A stretch of DNA of 64,000 nucleotides from Aridibacter sp965216195 (GCA_965216195.1 OZ244151.1:3286001-3350000), one strand, 5' to 3'; shown: positions 34,066 through 43,571, counted from the first letter of the stretch. The notes: generated by a model from the sequence alone, not told the origin. Made by a program: numbers and translations.

Positions 34066-34688
34066 TGCGGCTTCCGAAAATCTATCCGATCACCGACGAA
34101 AATCTTTCCGGGATTTCACACCTCGAACAAACCAGAATTCTTATCTCCGCTGGTGCAAGGTTTATTCAACTTAGAGATAAATTTTCGACCTCAAACAAAT
34201 TTTACGAATCAGCTCTTCAAACAATTTCTGCAGCAAAATCAACCGGCACAAAAATCATAATTAACGATCGCGTGGACATAGCGTTGGCTCTTAATGCCGG
34301 AGGAGTTCATTTGGGCCAAAACGATTTGCCCGCGAAGGAGGCAAGAAAACTTCTCGGCGAAAAAGCAATTATTGGATTATCGACACATAGTGCAGAGCAG
34401 GCCGTTGAAGCATCTGAGCTTCCAATAGATTACATCGCCATCGGACCCGTTTTTGCCACTGCAACGAAGAAAAACCCCGATGAAACTGTTGGAATTGAAG
34501 GCGTAAAAGATGTTCGAGACGCGATTGGAGATTTGCCGCTGGTTGCCATCGGCGGTATTTCAATTGAAAATTTCGCGGGTGTTTTAGAGGCGGGTGCGGA
34601 TTCCGTGGCACTGATTTCAGAACTTGTTTCAGACGCAGACAGGATTGGGGAAACATACAAAAATTTCGCGACAGCCGCTTTGCGATAA
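34065..34688 (+). CDS. thiE: Thiamine-phosphate synthase (ThiE/TenI type)
   Basis: This 207-residue TIM-barrel has ThiE/TenI motifs: FIQLRDK, IINDRVDIALALNAGGVHLGQNDLP, IGLSTHS, YIAIGPVFATATK and VAIGGI. ThiE condenses HMP-PP with thiazole phosphate to thiamine phosphate. The NDR and HLGQ(N/E)DLP pieces favour ThiE, but TenI (thiazole tautomerase) shares much of this. No other thi gene or TPP riboswitch is seen here. It overlaps the upstream acetyltransferase gene by one base. Confidence 0.85.
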   Translation: MRLPKIYPITDENLSGISHLEQTRILISAGARFIQLRDKFSTSNKFYESALQTISAAKSTGTKIIINDRVDIALALNAGGVHLGQNDLPAKEARKLLGEKAIIGLSTHSAEQAVEASELPIDYIAIGPVFATATKKNPDETVGIEGVKDVRDAIGDLPLVAIGGISIENFAGVLEAGADSVALISELVSDADRIGETYKNFATAALR

Positions 34689-34822
34689 ACATTTATTAAC
34701 ATTCTTAAAACTTTTCTTGCGTTTTTCACATAAATAAGCGAGAATAGTATTGTCTTAAACGACTATCCCAATCGCTCCATCCTTTCTCACATCTAATAAA
34801 ATTCAGGAGTAATTTCCAGACA

Positions 34823-36064
34823 ATGAGTTTGCTTGACGTAACACCGCTAATAGAGCAGATGCTGCTCATATCCGATAATGTAAGTGACCTTAATTTCTCC
34901 ACCGGCCAAAAACCGCAGGTTGAAATTAGCGGCAGTTTGTTTTCCGCTTCGCCGATGGGTCTTGGAAAATTGACAGCATTTCAAACAGAGATGATCGCTA
35001 TGTCGATCATGCGCGATAATCGAGAAGCATGTGCACAGCTTGCAAAGCTTGGCACTGCCGATTTGAGCTACAGCCTTCCAGGTCGATGCCGGTTTCGTGT
35101 AAACATCTTTCAGCAGCGCGGTTCGTTTTCGATCGTGATGCGTGTAATTCCACATGAAATTCCGAGTTTTGAATCTCTGAACGTTCCAACACAATTGGGC
35201 GAAATCAGCGAAATGAGAAATGGCCTCGTACTTCTTACCGGTCCCACCGGATCGGGTAAGAGTTCGACGCTCGCAGCGGTCATCGATAAGATTAATCAAA
35301 CAAAAAGCTACCATATTGTAACGATCGAAGATCCGATCGAATTTCTTCACACACACAAAAAATCTACGATTAACCAGCGTGAGGTCGGCTCCGATACGCA
35401 AACATTCGCGTCTGCTCTTCGCGCCGCACTTCGTCAGGCTCCAAAAGTGATCCTCGTAGGTGAGATGCGCGACCTGGAAACGACCGAGATCGCACTCGAA
35501 GCTGCTGAGACGGGCCACCTGGTTTTATCCACTCTGCACACAATTGATGCTTCGAAAACCGTAGATCGTATTATTGGTTTGTACCCTAAAAACGAGGAAA
35601 AAATTATACGTACGAGGCTTGCTCAAACATTTCGCTATATCGTCTCGCAGCGTTTGATCCCTACTGAAGACGGCAAGGGGCGAATTCCGGCGGTTGAGAT
35701 TCTTAAGTCGAATCCACGTACCCGCGAGTATATCGAAAATGGCGAATCGGAAGGAAAAACCCTTCTGGATGCGATGCGCGATGGTGCTATTGACGGTATG
35801 CAGGATTTCGATACAGTCATTCGCGAACTGATCGTAAGCAATAAGATTACGCTTGAAGAAGGTCTGTCGTACGCAACCAATCAAAATAATTTGATGCTTC
35901 AACTGAAAGGACTCGCCTCGACTGAGGACTATGTAAACGATCAGGACTCGCAAGCTAAAGAGGACAAGGTATTACCGGGTAAAGCAGCAAAGCCTGCAAC
36001 CCAAACTCCGCCACCAGTTCCGAATCAAAATCCTCCGGGTTCGGTTCTCGATATGCTTGAATAA
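34823..36064 (+). CDS. pilT: Type IV pilus retraction ATPase PilT-like
   Basis: The 413-residue protein is a secretion-superfamily ATPase. It shows Walker A GPTGSGKSST (Lys146), the Asp box ITIEDPIEF-like VTIEDPIEF, Walker B LVGEMRDLETTEIALEAAETGHLV, and the His box STLHTIDAS. The PAS-like N-domain and C-terminal helices match PilT, which drives pilus retraction and twitching. The last ~40 residues are an acidic-to-Pro-rich tail not usual for PilT. The zinc-ribbon protein gene begins 25 bases downstream and is likely in the same operon. Confidence 0.93.
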   Translation: MSLLDVTPLIEQMLLISDNVSDLNFSTGQKPQVEISGSLFSASPMGLGKLTAFQTEMIAMSIMRDNREACAQLAKLGTADLSYSLPGRCRFRVNIFQQRGSFSIVMRVIPHEIPSFESLNVPTQLGEISEMRNGLVLLTGPTGSGKSSTLAAVIDKINQTKSYHIVTIEDPIEFLHTHKKSTINQREVGSDTQTFASALRAALRQAPKVILVGEMRDLETTEIALEAAETGHLVLSTLHTIDASKTVDRIIGLYPKNEEKIIRTRLAQTFRYIVSQRLIPTEDGKGRIPAVEILKSNPRTREYIENGESEGKTLLDAMRDGAIDGMQDFDTVIRELIVSNKITLEEGLSYATNQNNLMLQLKGLASTEDYVNDQDSQAKEDKVLPGKAAKPATQTPPPVPNQNPPGSVLDMLE

Positions 36065-36088
36065 ATTGCTGACAAAAAGATAAAAGCT

Positions 36089-36820
36089 ATGATTATAAGA
36101 TGTGACAATTGTTCCGTTTCGCTTCAGCTCGATGAATCCAAGATTCCGGGTAAGGCCTTTACCGTAAAATGTCCGAGGTGCCAAAACCTTATCCAGGTGC
36201 GCGTAGGGGAAAACGGTAAGGGAAGTAAGACGGTCGACCAACTGAAAACTAATTCGCCCGCGCCGGCTGTTGATGAAAACGCAGCTCAGTTTGCGCAAAA
36301 AGAATCAGACCTTCAGATAAACAATGCCCTAAAGTCTCTGCTCGGCGCACTTCAAGGCGAAAGCAAATCGCTCGAAATGAATGACGATGATGAGATAAAG
36401 CCGCGACGTGTTTTACTGTGTCTCGGCGCGATGGGCGAAGTCGTTTCCAAAACACTTGTAGCCGCTGGATATAAGGTTTATATTGCTCAAACCCCGGCAC
36501 AGGCAAATGAGCGTCTGCGGGAAGGTAAAACCGAAGTACTTCTTTTCTCACCTGATTTTGCCGCAGAATTTGGTGGCGCTTCAATACTTCAGCAAAAAGT
36601 AAATAGTATGCCTGCTGCAGAGCGCCGAAGACTCTTTCTCGCATCGATCGAAGATGGCGGGACGACGATGAACGCTCACGAAGCGTTTCTAAGAAATCTG
36701 AACTTGATTATAAATTCGGGTGATGTAGATCAGCTGCCATTGATATTAAGCCGCGCACTTGAAGACTTCAACGATTTGTACCTTTACTACAATCGGGCTG
36801 CGGGAGCAGAGGCAATCTAG
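36089..36820 (+). CDS. MJ0042-type zinc-ribbon protein linked to pilT
   Basis: The first ~40 residues form an MJ0042/zinc_ribbon_5 motif (CDNC, then CPRC about 22 residues later). Such ribbons head many delta-proteobacterial and acidobacterial signalling proteins. A linker of about 60 polar residues follows. The C-terminal ~140 residues (RVLLCLGAMGEVVSKTLVAAGYKVYIAQTP, TEVLLFSPDFAAEFGG) have an alternating beta/alpha pattern reminiscent of a receiver-like Rossmann domain, without a clear phospho-Asp. Position after pilT suggests a motility or pilus-related role. A strong terminator follows. Confidence 0.7.
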   Translation: MIIRCDNCSVSLQLDESKIPGKAFTVKCPRCQNLIQVRVGENGKGSKTVDQLKTNSPAPAVDENAAQFAQKESDLQINNALKSLLGALQGESKSLEMNDDDEIKPRRVLLCLGAMGEVVSKTLVAAGYKVYIAQTPAQANERLREGKTEVLLFSPDFAAEFGGASILQQKVNSMPAAERRRLFLASIEDGGTTMNAHEAFLRNLNLIINSGDVDQLPLILSRALEDFNDLYLYYNRAAGAEAI

Positions 36821-36848
36821 GGGAACACTAATGATTTAACTTACGAGG

Positions 36849-36879
36849 GTGGACGATCATTGATTGTCCACTTTTTTTT
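36849..36879 (+). terminator. Rho-independent terminator of the pilT operon
   Basis: gtggac (36849-36854) pairs with gtccac (36866-36871), extended inward by atca/tgat, and is followed by eight T. The run is on the plus strand, but its position could also protect the convergent P450 gene. Confidence 0.85.
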
Positions 36880-36888
36880 CTGCGAAAA

Positions 36889-38253
36889 TCATCGTTTCGA
36901 TATTTTCATCTTCATTCCGTATTTCGGTCTCAAGGTCATCAAAGGGCTTAATCCCAATTTCTGTTCAGGAATCATTTGTAGTCTCCATCTCTGCGCAAGC
37001 GTCGCAATCAGCAAAATCCCTTCCGTCCACGCGAAACTTTCTCCGATACAACTTCGCACGCCTCGGCTAAACGGAAAATAGGTAAACGTCTGCCCGGCTT
37101 CCTTTATCCCTCTCTCAAACCAACGCTCAGGAATAAACTCCTCCGGGTTATCCCAGAATCGCTTATCGCGATGCGTCACATAAGGACTCAACAAAATCAA
37201 TGCGTGCTTTGGTATTTCGTATCCGCCAAACCGGTGCTTCTCGATCGAAAGCCTTCCAATCGCCCACGCAGGAGGAAAAAGCCTGAGCGATTCGGCAAAA
37301 ACGGCTTCTGTATATTTTAATTCCGCTACGTCCTCCATTGAAGGTGTTTTGCCGTCCAAAACCTTGTCCAGTTCTTCGTAAAGCCGGGCTGCTTTCTCCG
37401 GGTTTTGAGAGAGCAGATACCAGGTGAAGGTTAGCGCGTTAGCAGTGGTTTCATGGCCCGCAAGAAAAAGCGTTAGGGCTTCATCGCGCACTTGTTCGTC
37501 AGTCATTCCTGATCCGTCTTTCTCATCCTGCGCCATCAAAAGCATTGAAAGCAGATCGCCTTTGTCTTCGCCGGACCGTCGGCGTTCGTCGATAATGCTG
37601 TAAATGGTTTTATCCAGGGTTTCCATCGATTTCCGGCAGCGCCTTGCTTGAGGAAGCGGGAGTTTTTCAAGTAGCTCAGAAAAGGGCATCAATAGAAAAT
37701 CAAACATCTCAATCAGCGTCGTCATTGCCGCTCCGACCTCATCCGCTTCGTCATCTACATCCACGGCAAAGAGAGTTTTACCGACGATTTCGAGCGTAAG
37801 CCGCATCATTTCCTTGTCGATATCAATCACCTTGCCATCCTGCCACCCATCGCGCATCCGCAACGCATATTCAGTCATTGCCTTTGCATATTCCGCGATC
37901 CGGTTTCGATGAAATGCGGACTGTATCATACGCCTTTGGCGAAGATGCTTCTCGCCTTCGCTTGTCAAAAGCCCCTCGCCAAGAAGGGTTTTTGCTCGTT
38001 TTAACGCCCGCCCTTTTTCAAATTTCGCGTTGCTGGTAATGAGCAAATCGCGTATTAGATCCGGATGATTGAGGAAGTATGTTGGCTGGCGAAACATACG
38101 CAGATACGTTACGTCGCCGAGCTTTGCGATCTCCGTTAAAAATTCCGTCGGACGCTTGCGAAACTTAAAAAAGTGTCCGCCGATCAACCCGGCTTTGACG
38201 CTTGGTGGTATTTTGTTTTTAGATTCACCCATAAACATTAGTATTGTATTCAT
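36889..38253 (-). CDS. Cytochrome P450
   Basis: The start is taken at the ATG at 38253, behind GAGGA; a TTG at 38274 extends the frame. This bacterial P450 of ~454 residues has I-helix AGHETTANALTF, K-helix ESLRLFPPAW (ExxR), PERW, and the heme loop FPFSRGVRSCIGESFAW with Cys402 as axial ligand. The FSRGVRSCIG pattern and RRMIQSAFHRNRI suggest the CYP102/CYP4-like fatty-acid or terpenoid hydroxylase side of the family. No ferredoxin or reductase gene is adjacent, so it must borrow electrons. It converges with the pilT operon. Confidence 0.95.
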   Translation of the reverse strand: MNTILMFMGESKNKIPPSVKAGLIGGHFFKFRKRPTEFLTEIAKLGDVTYLRMFRQPTYFLNHPDLIRDLLITSNAKFEKGRALKRAKTLLGEGLLTSEGEKHLRQRRMIQSAFHRNRIAEYAKAMTEYALRMRDGWQDGKVIDIDKEMMRLTLEIVGKTLFAVDVDDEADEVGAAMTTLIEMFDFLLMPFSELLEKLPLPQARRCRKSMETLDKTIYSIIDERRRSGEDKGDLLSMLLMAQDEKDGSGMTDEQVRDEALTLFLAGHETTANALTFTWYLLSQNPEKAARLYEELDKVLDGKTPSMEDVAELKYTEAVFAESLRLFPPAWAIGRLSIEKHRFGGYEIPKHALILLSPYVTHRDKRFWDNPEEFIPERWFERGIKEAGQTFTYFPFSRGVRSCIGESFAWTEGILLIATLAQRWRLQMIPEQKLGLSPLMTLRPKYGMKMKISKR

Positions 38254-38389
38254 AAATCCACTTTCCTCATACAATCTCTAACCCTCAATACGATTAGTGA
38301 CAGAAAAAATGTCTATTACCGTAGCGTAACTTTTTTCGAGTTGGAGAAAATAGCTATTAAGGATTATTTAACAACTCAAAAGGAAATTT

Positions 38390-40084
38390 ATGAAATTAGC
38401 GGTTATTTTTATTCTCTGTCTGTCAGTAGCAAGTTTGGCTCAAGATGTCGATATAAACACGGTTTATATCGACTCTCTTAAGGAATTGAGAGCCAAAAAT
38501 TATCGAAAGGCATCCGAAAAATTTAAAATCATCGACGAAAAATACGGTTTTAAACTTCCGGAAATCACTCTCTATAATGGCGCCTGCATTTATGCATTAA
38601 ACAAAGAAATCAAACGCTCCCTTGAGATTTTAAATTATCTAGCCGATGAGAAATTTTATTCGAATTTTGACCACATTTCTAAAGACCCGGATTTAAAAAA
38701 CCTGCATCCACTCTCTGAGTGGAAAACGCTCCTCGAAAAAGTTACGAAAAATAAAAAAACTGAGCCTGCGAGAAAACGCCAAAAGATAAAAGACGCTCTG
38801 CTTGAAGCGAAAAAACTGCTTCAAAAAGACGACGGCAAGCTTTGGGGTAAGAACCTATGGCATGAAAACGTTTTGTTTCAAGATTTTGAAGGTACGATTT
38901 TTAGTCTAAAGAAATTAGAAGGCAGTAAAACGGACGATTCAGTTCTTTTTTACAAGAAATTACCTAAAGATACTTTGAGCAAGACAAACACGGTTCAAGA
39001 ATTGGATGGAGAAAAATATGCGACCATTTTAGCTACGGATTTTTATATGAACGATGAAAGTTCAACAGTTATTCACGAACTTTTTCATCGGCTGCATTTT
39101 GAAATACTTGATGCAAAAAAAATCAAACTTAAATCTGATCCGGTTTCATATCTGGATAATTTCGACGCTAGAGAATTGTTGCGTTTGGAATACGAAGCAC
39201 TTCGAAAGTCGCTTAAGGCTATAGATGGCAAGGAAGCCCAGTCGAAAATCGAAACTTCAGTAAAAGACGCGTTTTTATTTAGAAAGATTCGACAAGACAA
39301 GTACAAAGAATTCCTTCAGCCGGAAATCGAAATTGAAACGGTAGAGGGTTTAGCTTCTTACACGGGTTTTAAGTTATCCACCTTTCCAAACAAATATAAA
39401 AGAGCAATTAGCGGAATCAATGGGTGGGAAAATTCCGCAACATATACCCGACCGTTTCCCTACGCAACAGGACCCGCTTACGGACTGATCTTTGATTATC
39501 TTACCCCTAGTTGGAAAAGTAGAGGGCTCGATAAAGTTTATAATTTTCTCGAAATTTACGAATCAATGTATTTGAAAAAGCCCCATACCTTCAAGAGCGA
39601 AGATATTCTCGCCGCAAAAGCTAGAAACAACTATGAGAAGATTCGAACCGAAGAAATTGGGCGGAAAACTCTGTTTGAAAAACGCACCAAATATTATCTG
39701 GACCTTCTTGTAAACCAACCGACTCTTAGAGTTTCTCTGATTAGTCACGAGTATTCCATGAGTTTCAATATGAATGGCACCCTAAGCCTCAAAAACATAG
39801 GAACAGTATATTCAGGAATCAAAGGAAAGAGTCTTGATAATAGTAATTTCGGAAATTTCGAAATTGATCCATCGAAAGCGAAACTTGGCGAAACCGGAAT
39901 TTTACGAACTATTAAGGATAAAAAAAGTACTTATATCTTCCCGCTACCTATTAAGATTGAGGGCAAAACAATAATCGGTAAATTTTATAAAATCGATCTA
40001 AACGACGGTTGGGAAGTAGTTAAGAAAAACGAAAAAGGTGATTTAGAAATCGTTAAGAAAGATGCTAAGGCATCAAATAAATAA
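38390..40084 (+). CDS. Exported HExxH metalloprotease-like protein
   Basis: The 564-residue protein has a signal peptide (MKLAVIFILCLSVASLAQ) and an N-terminal TPR-like helical region (about residues 20-110). A central zincin motif His229-Glu-Leu-Phe-His233 (VIHELFHRLHF) has a gluzincin-type third ligand candidate, Glu319 in VEGLASYTG. The C-terminal ~150 residues are beta-rich (FNMNGTLSLKNIGTVYSGIKG). I do not recognise the exact family. It leads an operon with an ECF sigma factor starting directly at its stop, its anti-sigma factor and another secreted protein. It may act on the cell envelope or be a target of that stress circuit. aaggaa precedes the ATG. Confidence 0.7.
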   Translation: MKLAVIFILCLSVASLAQDVDINTVYIDSLKELRAKNYRKASEKFKIIDEKYGFKLPEITLYNGACIYALNKEIKRSLEILNYLADEKFYSNFDHISKDPDLKNLHPLSEWKTLLEKVTKNKKTEPARKRQKIKDALLEAKKLLQKDDGKLWGKNLWHENVLFQDFEGTIFSLKKLEGSKTDDSVLFYKKLPKDTLSKTNTVQELDGEKYATILATDFYMNDESSTVIHELFHRLHFEILDAKKIKLKSDPVSYLDNFDARELLRLEYEALRKSLKAIDGKEAQSKIETSVKDAFLFRKIRQDKYKEFLQPEIEIETVEGLASYTGFKLSTFPNKYKRAISGINGWENSATYTRPFPYATGPAYGLIFDYLTPSWKSRGLDKVYNFLEIYESMYLKKPHTFKSEDILAAKARNNYEKIRTEEIGRKTLFEKRTKYYLDLLVNQPTLRVSLISHEYSMSFNMNGTLSLKNIGTVYSGIKGKSLDNSNFGNFEIDPSKAKLGETGILRTIKDKKSTYIFPLPIKIEGKTIIGKFYKIDLNDGWEVVKKNEKGDLEIVKKDAKASNK

Positions 40085-40681
40085 TTGGGAAGAGAAATCG
40101 AACAACATTTAATTGAGCTGGCATCTGCTGGTGATGAAGAGGCTTTCAGCGAAATCTATTTTCAGCTAAAAGATTCAATCTATAGTTTTGCTTTTCGTAT
40201 GACGAATCAAAGCCAGATCGCCGAGGAAATTACTCAAGAAGTCTTCGTTTTTTTTATCGAACACCCGAAAAAATATGAGGCTAAGAAGGGCTCACTCTTT
40301 TCTTTCTTGTGCGGAATTACAAGAAACAAGATTTTTAACCACCTAAAAAAGAGCGGTACTAGATTAGAGACAAATGGTTTTGAAACAGAGCATTTTGAAA
40401 GCTTTGCTAATAGCGCCGGTAATTCGCCAATAGGAACACTTTTGGATAAAGAACTCTCCGAAAAGGTTGAAGAATGCGTTGCGAAACTAACTCATTTCCA
40501 GAGAGAGGTTTTGCTGCTAAGAGAGCTCGAAGAATTATCGTACGAAGAAATTGCCATGATCACGAAGACGAATGCGGGAATTGTGAAAGGACGCCTTCAT
40601 AGAGCGCGTAAAAGTCTAGCGTCTGAGCTTTCACCCTATTTAGAAACCGAAAGGATTAGTTATGAAGTGCATAGAAGTTAA
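40085..40681 (+). CDS. ECF-type RNA polymerase sigma factor
   Basis: This 198-residue sigma-70-family protein begins at a TTG directly after the protease stop. Region 2 reads YSFAFRMTNQSQIAEEITQEVFVFF, and region 4 reads LTHFQREVLLLRELEELSYEEIAMITKTNAGIVKGRLHRARKSL. The length and absence of regions 1.1 and 3 fit an ECF sigma factor. The anti-sigma gene overlaps its 3' end by 20 bases. The usual ECF arrangement makes autoregulation of the operon likely. Confidence 0.93.
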   Translation: MGREIEQHLIELASAGDEEAFSEIYFQLKDSIYSFAFRMTNQSQIAEEITQEVFVFFIEHPKKYEAKKGSLFSFLCGITRNKIFNHLKKSGTRLETNGFETEHFESFANSAGNSPIGTLLDKELSEKVEECVAKLTHFQREVLLLRELEELSYEEIAMITKTNAGIVKGRLHRARKSLASELSPYLETERISYEVHRS

Positions 40682-41423
40682 GAAAAATTTGGGAGCTTTC
40701 GTGGATGGAGAGATCGATTCTTTTGAAAAAAGCTCGTTTGAGTCGCATATTAAGATCTGTATCTCTTGTGCCGAGGAACTTCGGGGTATGGAAAAAACTG
40801 GCGAAGCAATAAGGCAAGCGTTGCCAACTGTTGCGCCAGCGGTTTTGGACCAGAAAGTTTTAGGAACCTTCAAGAGTCACCACGCTAAACAAGAAACCTC
40901 GGAGAAAAGCGACGTGGTTGGTTGGTTTGGAATTCCGAGATTTGCCTTTGCGGCGGGCTTGTTGTTTGCTGCGCTGTCCAGCGTTTTAGCTTTTCAGATT
41001 GGCAAACTATCGGCAAACAATGTCGAGATTGGTCAAAGCACTGTGGATAGAACCAATAGTACTCTTTCCGATCAAGCTTCGGATACAAATCAGTTTGCAA
41101 AAGACGAAAATAGAAAACCGGTCGTAACAAAAATTGTCGAGGTTCCGGTAGTGCAGGAAAGGATCGTGAAGGTGCCCGCTGTCAGAGAAAAAGTTGTGAC
41201 CCAAAAAGTGTACTTAAAATCAACACCCAGCTGCAGGACCCTTTCTGGACGGACTCAAGAACCTTTTAGAGATTCTGCAAGCAGTTCCGATTCTACAAAT
41301 TATCAAATTACATCTGACATAAATCCTAAGGTTATAAATACGAAGGGGGGCGAAGATAGCTTCCAAGTGGTTCCTGATTTAAGTCCTCAAATAGTTAAGA
41401 AAGGAGAAACCAATGAGAAATAA
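40662..41423 (+). CDS. Membrane anti-sigma factor with zinc-finger (ZAS) domain
   Basis: The N-terminal ~45 residues carry the zinc anti-sigma signature, with Cys3 and His29-x3-Cys33-x2-Cys36. A membrane helix lies at about residues 94-114 (FAFAAGLLFAALSSVLAFQIG). The outer part contains a repeated EVPVVQERIVKVPAVREKVV heptad-like segment and a polar tail. It should hold the upstream ECF sigma factor at the membrane until a signal releases it. It overlaps the sigma gene by 20 bases and the next gene by 11. Confidence 0.88.
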   Translation: MKCIEVKKNLGAFVDGEIDSFEKSSFESHIKICISCAEELRGMEKTGEAIRQALPTVAPAVLDQKVLGTFKSHHAKQETSEKSDVVGWFGIPRFAFAAGLLFAALSSVLAFQIGKLSANNVEIGQSTVDRTNSTLSDQASDTNQFAKDENRKPVVTKIVEVPVVQERIVKVPAVREKVVTQKVYLKSTPSCRTLSGRTQEPFRDSASSSDSTNYQITSDINPKVINTKGGEDSFQVVPDLSPQIVKKGETNEK

Positions 41424-42309
41424 ATTGATTCTAACTGTTTTTTCAATCCAGCTATTGTTTTTTTGTTTCGCGGACATAACTCTTTCTCAAACGGAAAGTA
41501 GCGTTATGTTTCCAAATGGAATAACCGTTTCTCATATGACGGAAAATGAAAACAATTTTTCCAGCGGCGGAACTTACGATTTTAAAAAGGGTGTCCTTTT
41601 TCAATTCTTTTTCGACGAGAACACTAAAACCTATTTTGGCTACGATCTACATGTTGTTCCGGTGGCAAATACGAGCAAGTTTAAACTCACATTCAAACCG
41701 CTTACAGGAAAACCTCATAAGAGTTGGAAAACAGGAATCGGGTTTAGAAAAATTCCACTTCCAAGCCTGCCGCGCGAGATCACTGTAAACGATGGAGATA
41801 TCGTGAGTCTTGATTTAATGGAAAACCTGAAAACGAAAGAAAAAATAAAAGAATATATTGTCGTGACAAGGAAAGCTTCCGTCGGACCCAGATTCGCTAG
41901 AAGACACATTCCAAAAGACTTCACTTTAGACGACGTAAATATCAAATTTGATAGATACAAAATCAAGGTAAACGGAAAAACGCTCTATCAAACAAGTGGA
42001 GGTGGAAGCGGTGGAAACGTAGCTATATATATGCCTGGAAAAGGACGATTTATCTTTTCCCCATTCCGTCGAAAGGGCTACGACTTTAAGAAAATAGGAC
42101 TCATTACGAATAACAAACTCCAGTTTCGTTTTGGAGGGGACGATTATGAAATAATTTCTGAGTCCGCCTTGCTTGGCGAAGGTGGAAAGTGGAATGTTTG
42201 GGTGAAAGCCGAGCCCTATTATGTTCCTTCCAAAGATTCTTATTTTTCTGTTAACAAAGTATTTATGCAATCAGGTTCGGTGGAGTATATTTTCAGCAAG
42301 CAAAAATAA
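41413..42309 (+). CDS. Exported protein of unknown function in ECF operon
   Basis: The 298-residue protein has a signal peptide (LILTVFSIQLLFFCFADITLSQ). The mature part is beta-rich (GTYDFKKGVLFQFFFDENTK, GYDLHVVPV, LQFRFGGDDYEII, SVEYIFSKQK), with a Gly-rich GGGSGGN loop near the middle. No enzyme motif is seen. The layout suggests a periplasmic or outer-membrane-associated protein. Its start overlaps the anti-sigma gene by 11 bases, so it is made with the sigma system. A terminator follows at 42336. Confidence 0.6.
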   Translation: MRNKLILTVFSIQLLFFCFADITLSQTESSVMFPNGITVSHMTENENNFSSGGTYDFKKGVLFQFFFDENTKTYFGYDLHVVPVANTSKFKLTFKPLTGKPHKSWKTGIGFRKIPLPSLPREITVNDGDIVSLDLMENLKTKEKIKEYIVVTRKASVGPRFARRHIPKDFTLDDVNIKFDRYKIKVNGKTLYQTSGGGSGGNVAIYMPGKGRFIFSPFRRKGYDFKKIGLITNNKLQFRFGGDDYEIISESALLGEGGKWNVWVKAEPYYVPSKDSYFSVNKVFMQSGSVEYIFSKQK

Positions 42310-42335
42310 ACTTTTAAAAAACCCACAAAGTTTTG

Positions 42336-42365
42336 CCCGGTAGCCGAAGCCGGGTTTTGTTTTTG
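42336..42365 (+). terminator. Rho-independent terminator of the ECF operon
   Basis: cccgg (42336-42340) pairs with ccggg (42350-42354), followed by a T-rich run (ttttgtttttg). It lies 27 bases after the last gene. Confidence 0.7.
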
Positions 42366-42410
42366 TTTTAAGCTTAAATTCCCTACCAATTACTGATAAA
42401 GTAATTACTT

Positions 42411-43571
42411 ATGACAGAAGCAAAACCCCAGAAAATTAAACCGGATATTCGCGCGATTACGCGGCTTGTATCCCGTGAAGGAAACCTCGTTCAGGGACAG
42501 TCAGATCTTCCGATCGATCCGCAACTTGCAAAAGAGGCTTACAAAATTATTGCCGCCAGTCAAAATCATTACGGCGGTGCCGAAGGCGATGCTAACTTGC
42601 GGAAAGCGGTCGCCGAAAAGATAAAAAAACACAATGGAATTGAGATAGATGTCGATGCGAAGCCTTTCGAACTCCTGATCACAACGGGAGGAACGGGTGC
42701 TTTGATCGGAGTCGCTCAGAGTTACCTGCGCGATAAATCAGCTCTCGTTTTCGAGCCCTATTATCCGTATCACCAAAAGATCATCGATGAATTTGGTGGG
42801 AAAACGGAAGTGTTTGCGGTAGATGAAAATCTTGCGTTTGATAAGGACGTATTGATGATCCATTGCCGCCAACTCAAAGACCGGAAGGAATTTCCGCTCA
42901 AAGCCATCATCGTTTGCTCGCCGTCAAACCCTTGCGGAAAGGTTATGACCCGCGAGGAGCTTGAAGCGATTGCGGAAGTTGCAAACGAACTCGATCTTTT
43001 GGTTATTTCGGATGAGGTTTACGAACACTACGTCACCGGCGAGAATCCGCACATTTCGATCGCGACGCTTCCCGGGATGCATGATCGCACGATAACGGTT
43101 AATTCATTTTCAAAGTCCTGGAATATTTCGGGCTGGCGTTTGGGCTACGCATATGGGAAGGGTGAACTGCTCGCTCCGGTTCAGAAGGTCGCGAACATTG
43201 TTTATGTTTGCCCGACAACCCCGCTTCAGGCAGCACTCGCAAGAGTTCTCGATCTAAACGAAAACTATTATGATGAGCTGCGCGAAAGTTTTATTCAAAA
43301 GTTAGCCTATTTTTCAGTCGGTTTGAAGAATTTGGGCTTTAAGATTTCCGATACCGGATCGGCCTTCTATCTATGGGCTAGAATTCCTGAGCGATATAAT
43401 GATGCCATCAAGTTTAACGAGATGCTGATGAAAAAGTGCGGCGTTGGAGTAACACCCGGAAGTGCTTTTGCCGATTCTGATCTTTGGGACGCACACGTAA
43501 GAATCTGTATCGCGCGCGAAGACCAAATTTTGGAAGGGGCTATCGAAAAGGTTAAAACGACTTTGAGATAA
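42411..43571 (+). CDS. Class I/II PLP-dependent aminotransferase
   Basis: The 386-residue fold-type I enzyme has the AspC/AraT-like motifs GGTGALIG, VCSPSNPCGKVM, SDEVYEHYV, and PLP Lys235 in NSFSKSWNISGWRLGY, with the carboxylate-binding Arg near the end (HVRICIA). It should transaminate an amino acid with 2-oxoglutarate or another keto acid. It differs clearly from the aminotransferase at 2238-3380, being of the pyridoxal-dependent AspC type. It is a single gene between the ECF operon and mpl. Confidence 0.9.
   Translation: MTEAKPQKIKPDIRAITRLVSREGNLVQGQSDLPIDPQLAKEAYKIIAASQNHYGGAEGDANLRKAVAEKIKKHNGIEIDVDAKPFELLITTGGTGALIGVAQSYLRDKSALVFEPYYPYHQKIIDEFGGKTEVFAVDENLAFDKDVLMIHCRQLKDRKEFPLKAIIVCSPSNPCGKVMTREELEAIAEVANELDLLVISDEVYEHYVTGENPHISIATLPGMHDRTITVNSFSKSWNISGWRLGYAYGKGELLAPVQKVANIVYVCPTTPLQAALARVLDLNENYYDELRESFIQKLAYFSVGLKNLGFKISDTGSAFYLWARIPERYNDAIKFNEMLMKKCGVGVTPGSAFADSDLWDAHVRICIAREDQILEGAIEKVKTTLR

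Noticed and set aside
34847..35518. Long minus-strand ORF (223 codons)
   Set aside because: It is antisense to the conserved pilT motifs; its translation has no recognisable features.
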